64,000 bases of DNA, taken from NCBI GenBank assembly GCA_911728455.2, contig OU452229.1, positions 5,077,574 through 5,141,573 of the forward strand. The letters are read 5' to 3'. The notes beneath the pieces are model-generated. The model searched no databases. It worked only from the letters and a program-made list of their open reading frames with translations, and was not told the DNA's origin. Of this stretch, positions 1 to 12,170 are shown piece by piece (positions within the stretch are counted from its first letter, which is position 1; the number at the start of each line of letters is the position of its first letter). A program made the translations under genes and the position numbers. Source of the stretch: Marthasterias glacialis. Its lineage: Eukaryota > Echinodermata > Asteroidea > Forcipulatida > Asteriidae.

Positions 1-1890
1 ATGTTTTACGCCAAGATATCGTATGTCCCGTCCGAAAGCACTGCCGTCGAAGGGTTGACGTTGTTCATAATTGAAGTCTCCTTCAATGAGTCGAACAAAC
101 GAGAGGATGGGCCAGGCCCTCTCAGCAGTATTATTTGCTATATCTACTGTCAAACCAATCGGCGTAAGATTTCAAAAGGAACCACAGCGCACGGGTTCGA
201 AGCCCTCACAGCAAGAAAGGTGGTACCAGCGAAAATGACTGCCTTTTATAATTACACTCCAGATCCTATTTCTTTTCTTAACTCCTCGAGAACGAATTGA
301 AAACGTATTTGTTTTCCTCCGCGCTAAAACAGTCGCCTGCTTTTCCCCTCGCCAAATTGACATCTGACATCTATAGAGAGACTCGTGCGTTGACCATATG
401 AGTCACAACAGTTTAGATTGCAGACGACTTGGCTCTATTGTTTCCAGACAGATTAGGGTGACTCTAGCAGATTGCTGAGCGACAACTGAGTGTCTTGATG
501 AGGTAGCATCTCACGGCGAACATCGGGCTGCTGAGATTGATAGGAAACGTCTTGATGTGCCCTCTCTTCAAAATTGTGACCCTTTCCAGAAAAAAAAGAA
601 AAATACATCTGGTTATTAGTAAAGAGTGATTTAAGGTCCTCTACACAATGTGTATGATGTTAGTGCAGTTTGGTAAATGCTCAAATTGCATGTAACTGCT
701 GAGGCTGCAGTCAATTTAGTTAAATTGGCCTTTAATAAATTGTCTTCCCTGCATCTGGTGGCGCCATCTTCAATACAATATTCATTTTAATTTGTTTTAT
801 TAATCACGTTGGTACAATGACGACCAGCATTTTCTTCATTCTTATCTCCGAGTATTTCATCAAAGCGCATTGATATCAGATTCCCTCCACTGGCTTTGTC
901 TTCTAAATTTACATGTCCTTTGTGCATATTTGAATCAGTTTTAATTTCACCCTTCCTTTTTTTCTAACGTTTTTTTCTTCTTCAAAACCAGACCATTTTA
1001 ACGCAAAAAATTAAAAATAAATACAAATATAAAAACCAATCCGCGAAAGGCTCTCAGGTGCTTTTAAATGAAATGAGAATTAAATTAGGTAATTGAATTT
1101 TAAGAAATCTTCCCCCATTCCAAGTGAGATGTTTTGACCGCCCCTTCCTCGTTTTTACTGTTTTCAGTTTATTTGCAGTTTTAATTATTCTTGATATGTG
1201 ATCTGTGTATTTTATGCTTGTTACATAACTGTCAAAAGGCCACACAAGCTTCCTCTGGTATGACTGTGAAGTTGTTATCTATTATTATCTATCTATTGTA
1301 CTTTAACGAAAGTGGCAGATGTCTCTATCAAAAGTTATAGCACCAGATTTGTACACACTGATCTCGCTGCTTGAAATGTGCAGTGCGCGGTCGCGTGTTT
1401 TCTTACAGTCCACATTTTAAAGCCCACTAAACAACATTAACAACAACTCACCAACATTAGGATAAAGTCTACAAATCTACTTAAGAACAAAAAGTACACA
1501 TAAGAAGGAGTCGAGAAGCGCGGAAAGGGGGCAGAGGACGAGGGGGTAAACGTCCGGAGAGTGGGAGTATGGAGGGACAAGAAAAACACACAATATTTAT
1601 TCGTGGTTTATGAAAACAAAATTCAGTCGAAAACTGTCAGAGGGAAAGTTGCATTAAATGGTAAAAGTAAAACATTTTAAAATGTCAAAAAAAAACTTTC
1701 AGAAAAAATAGTGTAAGTCTACTTCAGGTACTTCAGTCGAAACAAAAAAAAATGCAACTATAATTTAAGCATAAAGCAACCGTGACAAAATTTCTTTAGT
1801 CAAAAATAAGGAGACACAATTTTTTTTACAAGGATAAAAATTGAATTTAGAGAATATAAGTATTTTAGACAGTTAATCAAGATTCAAACT

Positions 1891-2010
1891 AGGAACACGC
1901 AGGCGCTTCGTGGAGTCAATTTATTCAATGACCTTCCTGCGACACGTAAACATATTGGCCTCTTCAGTAATCTAGCCAATTAGAAACGCTACTACAATAA
2001 TTTGAGACTT
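1891..2010 (+). mobile_element. LINE 3' end remnant (C-terminus of a reverse transcriptase ORF)
   Basis: A 30-codon stretch ending at a TAG (1981-1983) reads RNTQALRGVNLFNDLPATRK and then a short tail. The pattern R-T...G..L.N.LP...R resembles the extreme C-terminus of CR1/L2/Jockey-like non-LTR retrotransposon polyproteins. The frame upstream is broken by stops, and AT-rich DNA follows. Only the end of the element survives, as is usual after 5' truncation. The clade cannot be fixed from this fragment, and a chance match is possible. Confidence 0.45.
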
Positions 2011-2837
2011 TAATGTATTGTACGTGTAATCTTTTTTGTTTTTTGTTTGTTTTACTGTCTATGTAACGAGGTGCAATTTTTTATACATAATCTATTCATC
2101 TCCTCTTGCTTGCTCAGATTTTTTTTTAATCGTCCTTGAAGTTGACTGTAATGTAATGATTTTATCAACCCGTTTGCCTCACTTTAAATTGTATTTATTT
2201 GTGTATTTATTTGTTTTGATTTTTGTTTTAACTGTAATAGTTTTATAATATTATATACAATTCTCTGTTTTGAATATCTATAATTGCTGGACATTTGGCA
2301 ACTTTGAAAAAAAAGGTTTCACTGAAGGTTTCCCCAGGATAAACAAAAAAAAAATTAAAATGATAAAGAAAGGAAGTCAGTTTGAAATAAGAAAGTAGTA
2401 TACACACAGACACATTATAATTCCAATTAAAATGTAAAACCATATTGCTATGCAGTCACTGAAAGCGGTAGTCCCGTGAGACAAATTTGAATTGTAAAAC
2501 GAATGTTATAGGAATACAGAAATCACACTGGCATTAAAGAATTACTTGACCAATGTATTGCGCTTATTAAATAAACATGAATATTAAAATTTATATAAAA
2601 AATAATTGTGACAACAGCAGGGAAAGTACGGGTTAATTGCAAACAAGATGAGTAACCACACATCTAAATCATCGCTAATTTTGAAGAATAACACTCCATC
2701 TTTTTCATCGCAGTTTGCCTATACGAATTGCCTAGGTAGCCGACCTCCTACGAACGCTTTCTGAAAATAGTAAATTTTAATTATTGTATTTATAAAACAT
2801 AAGTAATAAGATTTTGTTAGTGATATTTTGTACGTTA

Positions 2838-2999
2838 CAACATTAACCAATTTTCACTTGTTATCGGTGAATGAGGAACAATACCTTAAAATAAAATTGT
2901 TCATTTTTGTAGCTAGCCAATCATTATCACCGTACAACATTAAATAAAATTTCATTTGTTATCGGTGAATGAGGACTAATACCATAAAATAAAATTGTC
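2838..2999. repeat. Local direct duplication, about 65-bp unit repeated once
   Basis: Two near-identical segments (about 2838-2902 and 2935-2999) share a core TTGTTATCGGTGAATGAGGA and end in the same AAAATAAAATTGT tail, with the starts 97 bases apart. They differ at a few positions, so the duplication is not very recent. No coding potential is seen. Confidence 0.7.
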
Positions 3000-3589
3000 T
3001 TAAGGTCGAATATAGGATTGATAAAGCTGATAGTGCACTGTTCTTACATTGTGCGATCCAATATGTACATGGAAAAAACGTGAAAATTTGGGCTCAATCC
3101 GTCGTCCTAATCAGGAGAAAAAAGGGAAAATTGTGCGCACTTTTCAGCATGTACAAGTGTCCTTAATTTCGGCTGTTACAATCGAAATTAAAATCGGGGT
3201 CATTAAATTCTGTTGTTTTTTTTACTTTGACAGTATTTCAGACATAAATATTTCTATGGAAGATTGGTACTGGTATGAATTTCATAATTAGTGAGCTTTC
3301 AGACTGATACTAATAACAAATGTTTTGATGAATACCAATCCTGTGTTCTACGTTTAAATTTATAATAAATACGTGATGCCTGAACGTTCTCCACATTTTG
3401 ATGTATTTTGAAGTATTTAGTCAAAGGATAACTAACACGTAAAAGTAAACACGAAATGGTTGCTGTTTAAATAATGTTTTTGATAACAGACTAAAAGCTC
3501 TTTTGTGTCATTTTGATACAGTCATTCACTTTAGTTCTTGGAAGCCCATGCCAAACCCTTTTGTTTCAAAGAAAGTCACCGTCGCAAGT

Positions 3590-4123
3590 GGACTGGGCGT
3601 GTTTATACAAATACGAGAGAGCCGCTCGGCTCTGATTGGCGAACGCCGCGACTTTCTTTTCTTATGGTAATTTATTAAAATCAGGACATTCCATTTGACC
3701 TTGCAGGAGCATGACAGTCATCGATCACACACAGAGACACGGGCAGGTTTTACACGGAGGGGATCGAGACTGCGCTTGAAAGTGTGACTTCCGTGTGTTT
3801 ACGTACGGTGTGTTCTGTGCATCGGGGGTTGTACACCTAGCCTTCTACACGGTACAGACGGATGTACACGACGGTAGAGACGGGGGCGAATATCACATGC
3901 ACACGGCGGCGGTACACTTACTGCTTGCATGCTGGGGCTTGAGGAACATCGCAACGGGAATAAACAACACTATTTCTACGGAACCTCCGTCTACTTTCTC
4001 ATGTGCCGAGTCAAAACACAGGATTTGTTTTAATGAATCTCTGACTGGATTATTGTGGACTGTCTGCAGGACTCTCAAAGGGAAGGCCCTGCGCTGTTGG
4101 CACGAGTGCCAAAAGGTGGAATT
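3590..4123 (+). promoter_or_regulatory. Putative promoter and 5' UTR of the DCC/neogenin-type gene
   Basis: Base composition changes to GC-richer, CpG-containing DNA just upstream of the receptor start codon. A reversed CCAAT box (ATTGG, 3635-3639) lies beside a short GC hairpin (AGAGCCG/CGGCTCT, about 3618-3633). The transcription start cannot be placed from sequence alone. If transcription begins near 3650-3850, the leader carries upstream ATGs, including a 26-residue uORF (3862-3942) and a three-residue one (ATG at 4033, stop at 4042). In the frame of the receptor start there is a stop at 4034, which limits the coding start to the ATG at 4124. Confidence 0.5.
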
Positions 4124-4250
4124 ATGGCCCAGTATCAACTTTTGTGGAAGTCGGGGTCTAGTGTTAGTGTTACGCGATGTCTTCGAGTACCGTGGATATG
4201 TGTAGTTTCGTTCGTACTAACTTTCCTCAGTCCTGTAACTCTTGGGCAAG
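4124..4250 (+). CDS. DCC/neogenin/frazzled-type netrin receptor, exon 1 (signal peptide)
   Basis: This exon codes 42 residues plus one base. The ATG has a good context (A at -3, G at +4) and is the first ATG after an in-frame stop at 4034. After a polar, basic N-terminus (residues 1-21) comes a hydrophobic core (about 22-40, VPWICVVSFVLTFLSPVTLG) and then Gln42, giving a signal peptide probably cleaved near Gly41/Gln42. The exon ends at a consensus donor, CAAG|GTATGT. It leaves phase 1, matching the acceptor of the Ig exon at 59811, where the split codon becomes GAT (Asp43). A leader-only first exon followed by an Ig1 exon is the usual layout for DCC/neogenin genes, which act as netrin and RGM receptors in axon guidance at the plasma membrane. 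The assignment rests on exon 2. A transcript would settle whether other first exons exist. Confidence 0.72.
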
Positions 4251-5632
4251 GTATGTATCTCTAGCTCAGCTAGCTGTGCGTAGTGATCCGTGTATGTACT
4301 GTTAGTGTTAATTTGCAGGAACTTCGTGTAATTGTGGGAGAACTGTTGTATATTATTTTATGGTGGGATCTTTTGGCTGTATACCGCTCAGGCTGGGAGG
4401 TTTAGAGTGGCAGGATATTTTAAATCATTTTTTTTAATAACAAATAATGTTCATCGTGCACATGATCATTTTTTAACTCGGCCTACAACTTGTAAAGTAC
4501 ACCAAACAACTCCATGACCAAAACCAATTCATTCGGCAGAATGCCAAACTTGAAATAAATTCATTGTTAATGTTAGTCTGTTAAGTCTCCTTGATTGCCA
4601 CTTTTCTGGGCCTACTAATTACTGTATATGTACCGACAACTCGTCATCAAAACAAAAAACAACTCGCTACAAATTTACTTTGATTGAGGTTTCAGGACCT
4701 CTCACTACGTGCGGACACTAACTGTCAAGCCCAAGTTTAGAAATTTTAATTGGATTTGGAGAGAGTTTTGTCGGTTAGTCGTGGTGAGTTGTAGACGAGT
4801 CGTAGACCTGCATTAACAAGTAGGTAGGACCCTCCTTATTCAACCCTTTCCAGACCAGCCAGAGGGCATCTATTAAGTCCTGAAATCGCGCTTGGAATCC
4901 CAGTGTTTTATTTAGACAACCTACACAAACCTTTCATATAATTTGCATATAATTATAAATAAGTAATTTTCGATGGTGTAAATTTTGATTTTGAGAAAGT
5001 TTGGGCACCCTACATGTTAGTGGTGATAATCATAACCCCCAAATCTCTTTGCTGCTCCCAATGGTCTTTGACAGGAGGATTATGATAAACCATCTAGGCT
5101 TAAAAAAAAACTCAACATTTTAAATATATTCAATTGGTAAAATGTTGCGAGGGAAAAAAAGTTGAAAATTTTCCAAATGGGTCGTCGTCGTAGCTCTTAG
5201 GTCTAAGGGTTAAAGTTTTGGCTCACAGCATGATCCCCACCAACATCGACAGTCGCAAGAATAAAGAGCATTTCTGTGCAATAATCTTTTTTTTATGCCC
5301 TTCATAACATTTAAAATACAACTGATTGCAGTTCTGCTAAACCACGATATTGATAGAGAACAAGGACCTTGTTTATAATGATCTGCGCTGTAAACAGTGG
5401 TTACTCTTCAGGGAAGATCCAGAAGGTAGAACAGCCTTTATGTAAAGAAAACACTGTTTATTGTTTGTTTAAACTGTAAAGAAAACCCCAGTACAGTTTT
5501 GTTGCAGCTCTTTCAACTGTATACAGTTGCAGATAATCCCTGTAAAGCTCAACACACACCAACATAAACCTGAGGAAGAAATTCAAGATCACAAAAGGCT
5601 TCAGTCATGAACAAATGTCTGTGCATGGTCTG

Positions 5633-5672
5633 TGCATGGAGGTAGCATTTAAATTTCCACTGCCTCCATGGT
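5633..5672. repeat. Short palindrome (CATGGAGGTAG...CTGCCTCCATG)
   Basis: Arms of about 18 bases around an ATTTAAAT centre form an imperfect palindrome. Its outer arm is the same word, CATGGAGGTAG, as the perfect hairpin at 9579-9610, so the two are probably centres of one palindromic MITE family. Confidence 0.5.
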
Positions 5673-5896
5673 CTGTGTGACCAATGTGTATCTACCTGTT
5701 CAGGAATTTGCAGTTCACTCAGTGGTGGGTGATTGTTGATTGTTCAGAAGAGAAACTAACTAAAGAACCCTTTATTCTTAAGTCCTGGGCCCCATGCAGG
5801 GTAAAACAGTCACACAGTTTGGGTAGACTGTGTAGGCTCAGAACCTTGTATCAGCAAAGCATGAACAGGCAGTCATTTGAAGTAGGTCAGTGCAAT

Positions 5897-6078
5897 CAGT
5901 GGCAAAACCAGAGGGTGGTGGTGCCCCTCCTCGTACTCAGAACCCTTGCTCTCCTCTTGCCCCCAAAATGAGATAAAAAAAAAAGAACTGTGAATGTTCG
6001 ATACAATACCCCTATTTATGTCTTTATCCCCGCTTGCCCCCCCCCCCCCCCCAATGAAAATGTCTGGTTACGCCACTA
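5897..6078. mobile_element. hAT-type MITE (CAGTGGC ends, 8-bp TSD)
   Basis: The left end CAGTGGCAAAACCAGA and the right end (reverse complement TAGTGGCGTAACCAGA) are degenerate inverted repeats of the CAGTGGCGTAACCAG type typical of hAT elements. The flanks are AGTGCAAT (5889-5896) and AGTACAAT (6079-6086), an 8-bp target duplication with one mismatch, as expected for hAT. The 182-bp interior includes a poly-C tract and no coding sequence, so it is a non-autonomous copy. Confidence 0.75.
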
Positions 6079-9000
6079 AGTACAATATTGCTTTTTGGAA
6101 GAAGAACCATGGTCATGCAAGTGTGCATAAATGTATGTTTTTAAATGCATTAGTATCAATTAAAGATAATTTGTTTCTAATCTTACAAGATGACTTCTTT
6201 CTCAAGATGGTCCCAGTCAGTGCAAACTTTATGACATTCAGTGTAAGCACTTAGTTTAAAAGTCATCCAAATAACTTTTTTTTTTATATTAATAAATTAT
6301 GCACTATGCATGATAGTAGCCTGATACAAATATGTATATAACATGGTGTGAAAGTACATTGTAAAATAATGGTACTGTAGATTTACACTTGAATTCTGAG
6401 TAACTGTTGTTTAGATAGTGGTGGGAACTGATTTTAATTCATTCTGTGTAACTACACGAACAGAATCATGAAGGAGTGATTCTTCCTGAATGGTAATGGT
6501 TTTGTAATGTCATTTGGCAAGTTCTTCTCCAAAAAAAGAAAAACCCAGACCGTGTGTGGTTGTGCTGTGCTCTCACAAAAAAAAAAACCTTGCGGTAAAA
6601 ATCTCCTGTAAAGAAATGTGGAATCAATAATGACTGCGATGCGCCTCTGCTGTCACTGATGGTTGATGGGAAGGCTTAGCATTCTACACATTTCTGCACA
6701 TTAAATTCACATTAAGCCGTCCGGTTGTGAGCAAATCGCTGATAGGAATTTTCAACACCCATGACCATCATGACCATTGATGGTATGAATTGCAACAGTC
6801 ATGGTTTAAATTGCACACTTCTGATGTTAGAAGTACAATCAACGTAATATACATGACATCCTTGACTCATGTTCCTCTTAATTTCTTCCCACCTCCCCCC
6901 CCCCCAAATCCAGTCATGCGTTGTTGATTGATTTTCGATTAAAACAATCTAAAACAACTATTTGTAGCAATATGCCTTGATGGCAGTGCACTGAAAGTGT
7001 AATCTTAAGAGTAATGAAAATGGTTTTCTCTCAGAGACCTGGAATATAGTGTGTATGGTGTCCTAGTAGGAGTTCCATGGTAGGAGGAGGTGGGGGGGGG
7101 GGCTGGGGTGTAATGGATACTTCAAGGTTGCCTTTTGTGCTTTGTTGTGTTGAGCTTTGTCTAGTCCCGTAGAGCCTTCTGTTATCAATGGTCAACAATT
7201 GACAATATTATTGTAAAAACAGCAGCAGAAAGAGGAATTGGAAAGCGGTACGGGTCTTGAGTCCATAGCTTCTATACCGGTTGTGTTCATGGTAGCGAGT
7301 GCTGTAGTGAGTACCAACAAGTACATTGGATGAAAGTAGTGGGAACATCTGAACAGTGCCCTCACTTGGTGACTAAGCCAGTGAATCTGCTCTTACTTTA
7401 GTCATAGAGGCAGAGTACATGTGACAGACTTGATACTCTAATTGTTTCTAAATGAACAATAAGGGTACATAGTTTTTGTGTGATTTCTGTATTCACCAAA
7501 TCAGTAGGCCTCTACTGCATTGTAATGATTTTACAGAAACTCGAGGTTTGGTTTTAAATTCACTGTCATCGGAAACACTTTACTTTGAAAGTATTCAATT
7601 GGATGTGAAAAAATAACGTTGTAGTATACCTTCTGTCTCTATCGACAATACAGTTTGTAATTTACACGCATCATATTTATTCTACAAGCTTTTTCCCAAT
7701 TTTCAGTAAGTATTATGCATGCCACACTGCAGTCACACAATGCTAAATTCCTGTAGACCGCTGTCTCATGTTAACAAACAAAATGTAACCAGGTTTAGCC
7801 TCTGGCTGTCTCCCCAATAAATGAAAGCTATTCCAAGATGGCTGACAGTCTCTACCTTTTGTCATTGACCCCTATACCCGCTGGCACGTATCTATCCAGG
7901 CTTGATGTACGATCTGAAAGAAGTTTCCAACAATAACACGAGACGCACCCAGCATGGCTAAGCTATTTGAGTGGGCAACAAAAGGATCGCCTGCGTGGGT
8001 TGTGTGACACCAGAGTAAAAGACTCACAACTTAGAGGGGTACGGCATGGCATGCAAAATGTTAAATCAAAATGAGAACGTAAGAAACACACGCACTGCCT
8101 TGCTCTTGGAGGGGGGGGGGGGGCTTGGGGGAGTTGTCACCTCGCAAATTATGACTGAGATTTGTACATAATGTTCAAAACATTTCGGTTTTATTTTATT
8201 CGGTTGGAATTTGATGAGGTCATAGTTTTCGGGGAATCACAATAAAACCACAGAAGTTGTAACTTGTCTTGAAACGGTTTTGACGTAGGCTATCTGATAT
8301 GTGGTCACTTTTCAAACTCAGTGCATTCAATACCACCTACATACTGTACAATAAAAAAATAAATACAACAGTATGCAAAGCATTTCCTTGAAGACTTATC
8401 AAAACTGGTGCCACAGATGCCACAGTGCAACTTTTCCTGTCGAAAGTTTTGCATGGTGGAAAGATGGTCTTGCTGGGAAAAAGTTCCTTTGAAACAGTTT
8501 AGCCCGAATTGCTAAATGGTTTTTGAGAAATGAGCAAAACAATGAGTTTTGATCTCATGACTCGACAGAAATCCAATTTTGAAAATAGTGAAATCATATA
8601 GTTTTTTTTCCCACTATTTTCTTGTGACTCCGATGACTGACTGATCTTAAACCTTCCAACAGCTGTGTTATTTATGATATATGTTGGCTAGGCAACACTG
8701 GTCGTTGAGAATTACCAATGTTGGCCACCAAGGCACACGGCTGTCGGTCATGTGCTTTGGTGTACATTTTCATGCTGAAAGAAACTAGACTAAATAAAAG
8801 CATTACAAAAGTAGCCTACATATATGTACATTTACAAGTTAATTTGATCAAGGTACATTGTACATTAAGCCTATTTCACCTGGAACCATTGTTTATTAGA
8901 TTCTCTTAAAATGGATCAAACAACTTCGAAAAAAAATGATTGATTCCAATTTCACACTGAAGTGACTTTCCCCCACTAGAGAAGGATTATGGAGGAACAC

Positions 9001-9578
9001 CCACAATGAGAACAATGTTTGAACAATTTATTCGGATCTAGTTTAACAATATCACCCTCTGTTATTACGCTGCAGTCTTTAATTGAGTACATTCTGTGAG
9101 TGCACATGGCCCACATAATTGTACCAGACACATACTTGTGCAGCCTACTTGATGCATACTTCAGCTTCCGAGTCATTAGGACCATGTGCTGTTCAGAAAA
9201 ATCCCCAGCTGGTGTTGGCCTCCAAAGGATGTCTAACGGTGTTGGAAAAGCTTCCTGAAATTATACTCCTGGTTAGTTGACAATCTGCATGAGGTTTGTA
9301 AACCCAGTTGGGAGTGAAGGGAGGGAAGGGAGGGGGGAAAGACATCTGAGTCACACACCTGTAATGTTTTACACTATGTATGATTTACAAAATTACAACA
9401 TCAAATTATCCATGTAGTTTTAAAACGCGGTGGGAGTGTCTGCTAGGTAACACATCTCCGTTGGTCAACTTTTCTAACTTGAAGGTCATTTTGATGTCTG
9501 CGCTTCTTTGAACTTAAAAGAACCCTTACCACCCCAACCCAACAAACTTCAACCACATGTTTTGTTTGATTCTGTTGG

Positions 9579-9610
9579 ACCATGGAGGTAGACATTTCTA
9601 CCTCCATGGT
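9579..9610. repeat. Perfect 13-bp hairpin (ACCATGGAGGTAG/CTACCTCCATGGT)
   Basis: Two perfect 13-base arms are separated by a 6-base loop (9592-9597). The arms match the palindrome at 5633-5672, so this is most likely the core of a palindromic MITE, not a host terminator or RNA gene. Confidence 0.65.
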
Positions 9611-9942
9611 TGGACTGAGGACTGGACACTAGTGCTATGGCGTAGTGGCAGTAGACTGATTAACAGTGGACCAGGCATACCACCACAATCAGTGTCCAGC
9701 AGTTTGGGGTCTGAGCTGCATGTAACATATGATGTTGGATTTTGTTAGAGTGAGGGAGAGGTCGTAATAAATCACTCAAGGGAGTTAAGGGTAGAAAGTT
9801 CTTAAACCCCTAAACTCAATTCCCCCTTTTTTTAATCAACTAACTTTTGGAAATAAATCATTTGGGAAGTAAGCAACAGAGAAAACAAAATGTCTAAAGA
9901 ACACTAAAAAAGAAATGGCTATAAAGAACACTAAAAAAAGAC

Positions 9943-10200
9943 AAGGTTCTCCCCAGGATTTTTCAAAACTGGGGGGCATTCTGGAGCCAAGTTTTGAAAG
10001 TGTGGCCGAAGCACGCTGAATTGGTAGCAGGTCCTTGGAATGTTTTTATTTAATGTTTATGCTTGGTTTGAAAAGCTCTACTGTGCAATCTGGAGCATTT
10101 AAAATGGTTTTATGTTTAAAAAGGATTTTGTGTGAACATTTGCGTTTCGGCCGTAACTTCTGCATATCGGCCCGATTTGCTAGCTTGTACATGAGGAGAG
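9943..10200. repeat. Dispersed repeat family X, copy 1
   Basis: This segment shares blocks with 50945-51113 and 59041-59312 in the opposite orientation: TTCTCCCCAGG near the start, a CTGTGCAATCTGGAGCAT block around 10080-10100, and the GGCCGAAGCACGCTGAATTG block near 10002-10022. No ORF with a recognisable domain is present. Class unknown; the length and fixed ends suggest a non-autonomous transposable element. Confidence 0.6.
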
Positions 10201-10617
10201 CTCTGAAAGAACCTCTTAAGATCAATGATCAGTGATCAAATAAGTTGAATTAACAAGAAAACAATTTTATTCATAAAACCATTTATAACTGATATAAAAA
10301 TCCAAACAACTAGAATCATCCCTAATCACTGGTCTGTAATACCTTGCGTTTAAAATGAAGAATTTGGTTTGGGAGATTAACCTTTTAAGCTGTAAAGTGT
10401 GATTTGTCATCCACAAATAACCCTCTGTACATTTTGTTTATGTAAGATGTCTTTCATTGTGCAAGTAATTGGCAAGGTCTTGTTGCTTGTATCGCTCCAC
10501 TCTTCAACATGCGTGTTCCTGAAGACTGTCAGAGTTTCATGATCAGCTGTTTGGGCCAGGCTACCTACATTTTTTGTAGAATCATGGAGTCGGGCTACCT
10601 ACCTAGAGTCATTGGGA

Positions 10618-10895
10618 AGTCGGGTTGGCGTACTGGTATTCTTTCCTTGCCTTCCACCTCTAGGACCCCAGGTTCGAATCCCGCTGGGGGTACTATGTGG
10701 AGTGGGATTTTTTCAGTCTCTTACCTGATTACTTTGGTTTCCCGTGGAATATTTCTTTGGGTTTTTCCTCCCAATTCTGAATCTGATATTTCCTTGTCTC
10801 TCCGAGGGGTTCTTGAGTAGCACAGGGATTAAGTTTGCTTCTTTGGCAATCCTTGGTTTGACAACTAGAATTAGTAAATAAATAAATAAAAATAG
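10618..10895 (+). mobile_element. tRNA-derived SINE, family 1, copy 1
   Basis: The head has a Pol III A-box-like TGGCGTACTGG (about 10626) and a canonical B box GGTTCGAATCC (10671-10681), as in tRNA-derived SINEs. A body follows with GTGGAATATTTCTTTGGGTT, and the element ends in an (AAAT)n-type tail near 10875-10895. A clear homologue lies in reverse orientation at 47886-48212, which shows the family is dispersed. It is not a functional tRNA gene because the anticodon arm and acceptor pairing do not form. Confidence 0.78.
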
Positions 10896-10925
10896 ATAGA
10901 ATCAGGGCAAGGCTATAATGCAGGG

Positions 10926-11142
10926 ACCCCTTCGTTGAGGTCACACGCGGCTGCTGCCCACCGCGGTCTGCCATTTTGGGCGTAAATTTTCACGTAAAGA
11001 TACATTGTATGGTGTGGTTCTAACCCCATACGCTTCGCCTAGAATGCACACCGCACAATAACACATAGGGAATCTGACTGGCAAAATGGCGCTACCAAGA
11101 TTTATTGTGGGTCGTGGCGTCAGGTGATTCGGGTCAATAAGG
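10926..11142 (-). repeat. Dispersed repeat family W (ATTGACCCAATTCACC end), copy 1
   Basis: On the minus strand it begins ATTGACCCGAATCACCTGAC, has an AAAATGGCAGACC block, and ends with a GTGTGACCTCAA-type sequence. The same order of blocks occurs at 19636-19852 and 48416-48618. It directly follows SINE copy 1. No coding capacity; probably a MITE-like element. Confidence 0.65.
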
Positions 11143-11837
11143 AGGATAAGCATTTGCCTTGAGAGTCCTGTCTGTGAAATGAGATTTCATGAATATTCAT
11201 AGTCTTTGAAAAGAAGCTAAATAAACATCAACAAAATGAAAATCTCGATCGTGATGCTGTAGCTAAATTAAATTCTACCCATACCCATTCCATAGTTTTG
11301 TAAAATATTAGACTGCGTTAAGCCTACCTTTGATCCCTCCATTTGTGCTAGATGCAAAATTCAGATTTGCTGACTACTCTTTAAATTTACATTCTTGGGC
11401 CAATTTTACCTGATTGAATGTCCCAAACCATGAGTAACTGTTTAAACTTGCAGCTTCAAGTGTTTGGAAATTAAGATCAATCTTTGCTCATATACAATTT
11501 ACCATTTAAACATACATGCACCTTGTACCTGGCACTGGCGTTAACGTGCCAGAAACCTGTATGGGTTTGGTATGCTGTGCACTAGGTGGTGCACCCTACA
11601 TAATTTACATAGCATGCCCCCCCCCCCACCAAGGACATTAATGTTCTTTGAATAGATGTTTGTTAAACAAAATAACACTTGTTTGCAGGTCATACAAATG
11701 TCAGACCTTTAGAATACACGTGTACAGTGTACATGGTTTTGTGGGTGTGGACATGTTTCATTGTTGTCGAGTGAGACAGTACCAGGATGGCTTCAAGTTC
11801 AAACTGAATTAGGATCTGGAAGCCATTATCATTATGG

Positions 11838-12170
11838 TCTGGTAAACCATTCAATGGTTTACTGATATGGTCTGTAAACCATTTATTGGTTTACTTTTAT
11901 GTTTTTTAAACCATTCATTGGTTTACCGATATAGTCTGTAAACCATTTATTGGTTTACTGTTATGATCCTTTAAACCATTTTTTGGTTTTACCGTTAGAT
12001 CTGTAAACCATTCACCGGTTTACAGTTATGATCTGTAAACCATTCACTGGTTTACTGTTATGATCTGTAAACCATTCATTGGTTTATGGTTATGATCTGT
12101 AAACCATTCACTGGTTTACTGTTATGATCTGTAAACCATTCACTGGTTTATGGTTATGATCTGTAAACAG
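11838..12170. repeat. Tandem array of palindromic units (TAAACCATT...GGTTTA), about 10 copies
   Basis: About ten units of 31-33 bases start at roughly 11842, 11874, 11907, 11939, 11972, 12004, 12035, 12066, 12097 and 12128, with a partial unit at 12159. Each holds a short palindrome (TAAACCATTCACTGGTTTA in the later units) followed by a linker such as CTGTTATGATCTG. The later units are nearly identical and the first ones diverge, a gradient typical of unequal-crossover arrays. This is a minisatellite; the spacers are not unique, so it is not a CRISPR. Confidence 0.9.

Larger units (their letters stand above)
1..3590. other. Upstream intergenic DNA, no gene recognised
   Basis: AT-rich DNA upstream of the receptor gene promoter. 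Open frames here are short, and none shows a recognisable domain. The first 360 bases are less AT-rich and carry short open frames on both strands with no family I know; they could be the edge of a neighbouring gene or a repeat. A decayed LINE 3' end lies at 1891-1983 and a direct duplication at 2838-2999; both are listed separately. I see nothing else supportable. Confidence 0.6.

Noticed and set aside
1-300. 99-codon open frame at the window start
   Set aside because: No family recognised, overlapping frames on the other strand are also open, and there is no splice or promoter context.
3795-4205. 136-codon open frame overlapping the receptor's exon 1
   Set aside because: It is in a different frame from the signal peptide, does not match the acceptor phase of the Ig exon, and has no domain.
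11838-12170. CRISPR-like array
   Set aside because: The units have no unique spacers, the linkers repeat too, and the context is a eukaryotic intron. It is a minisatellite.
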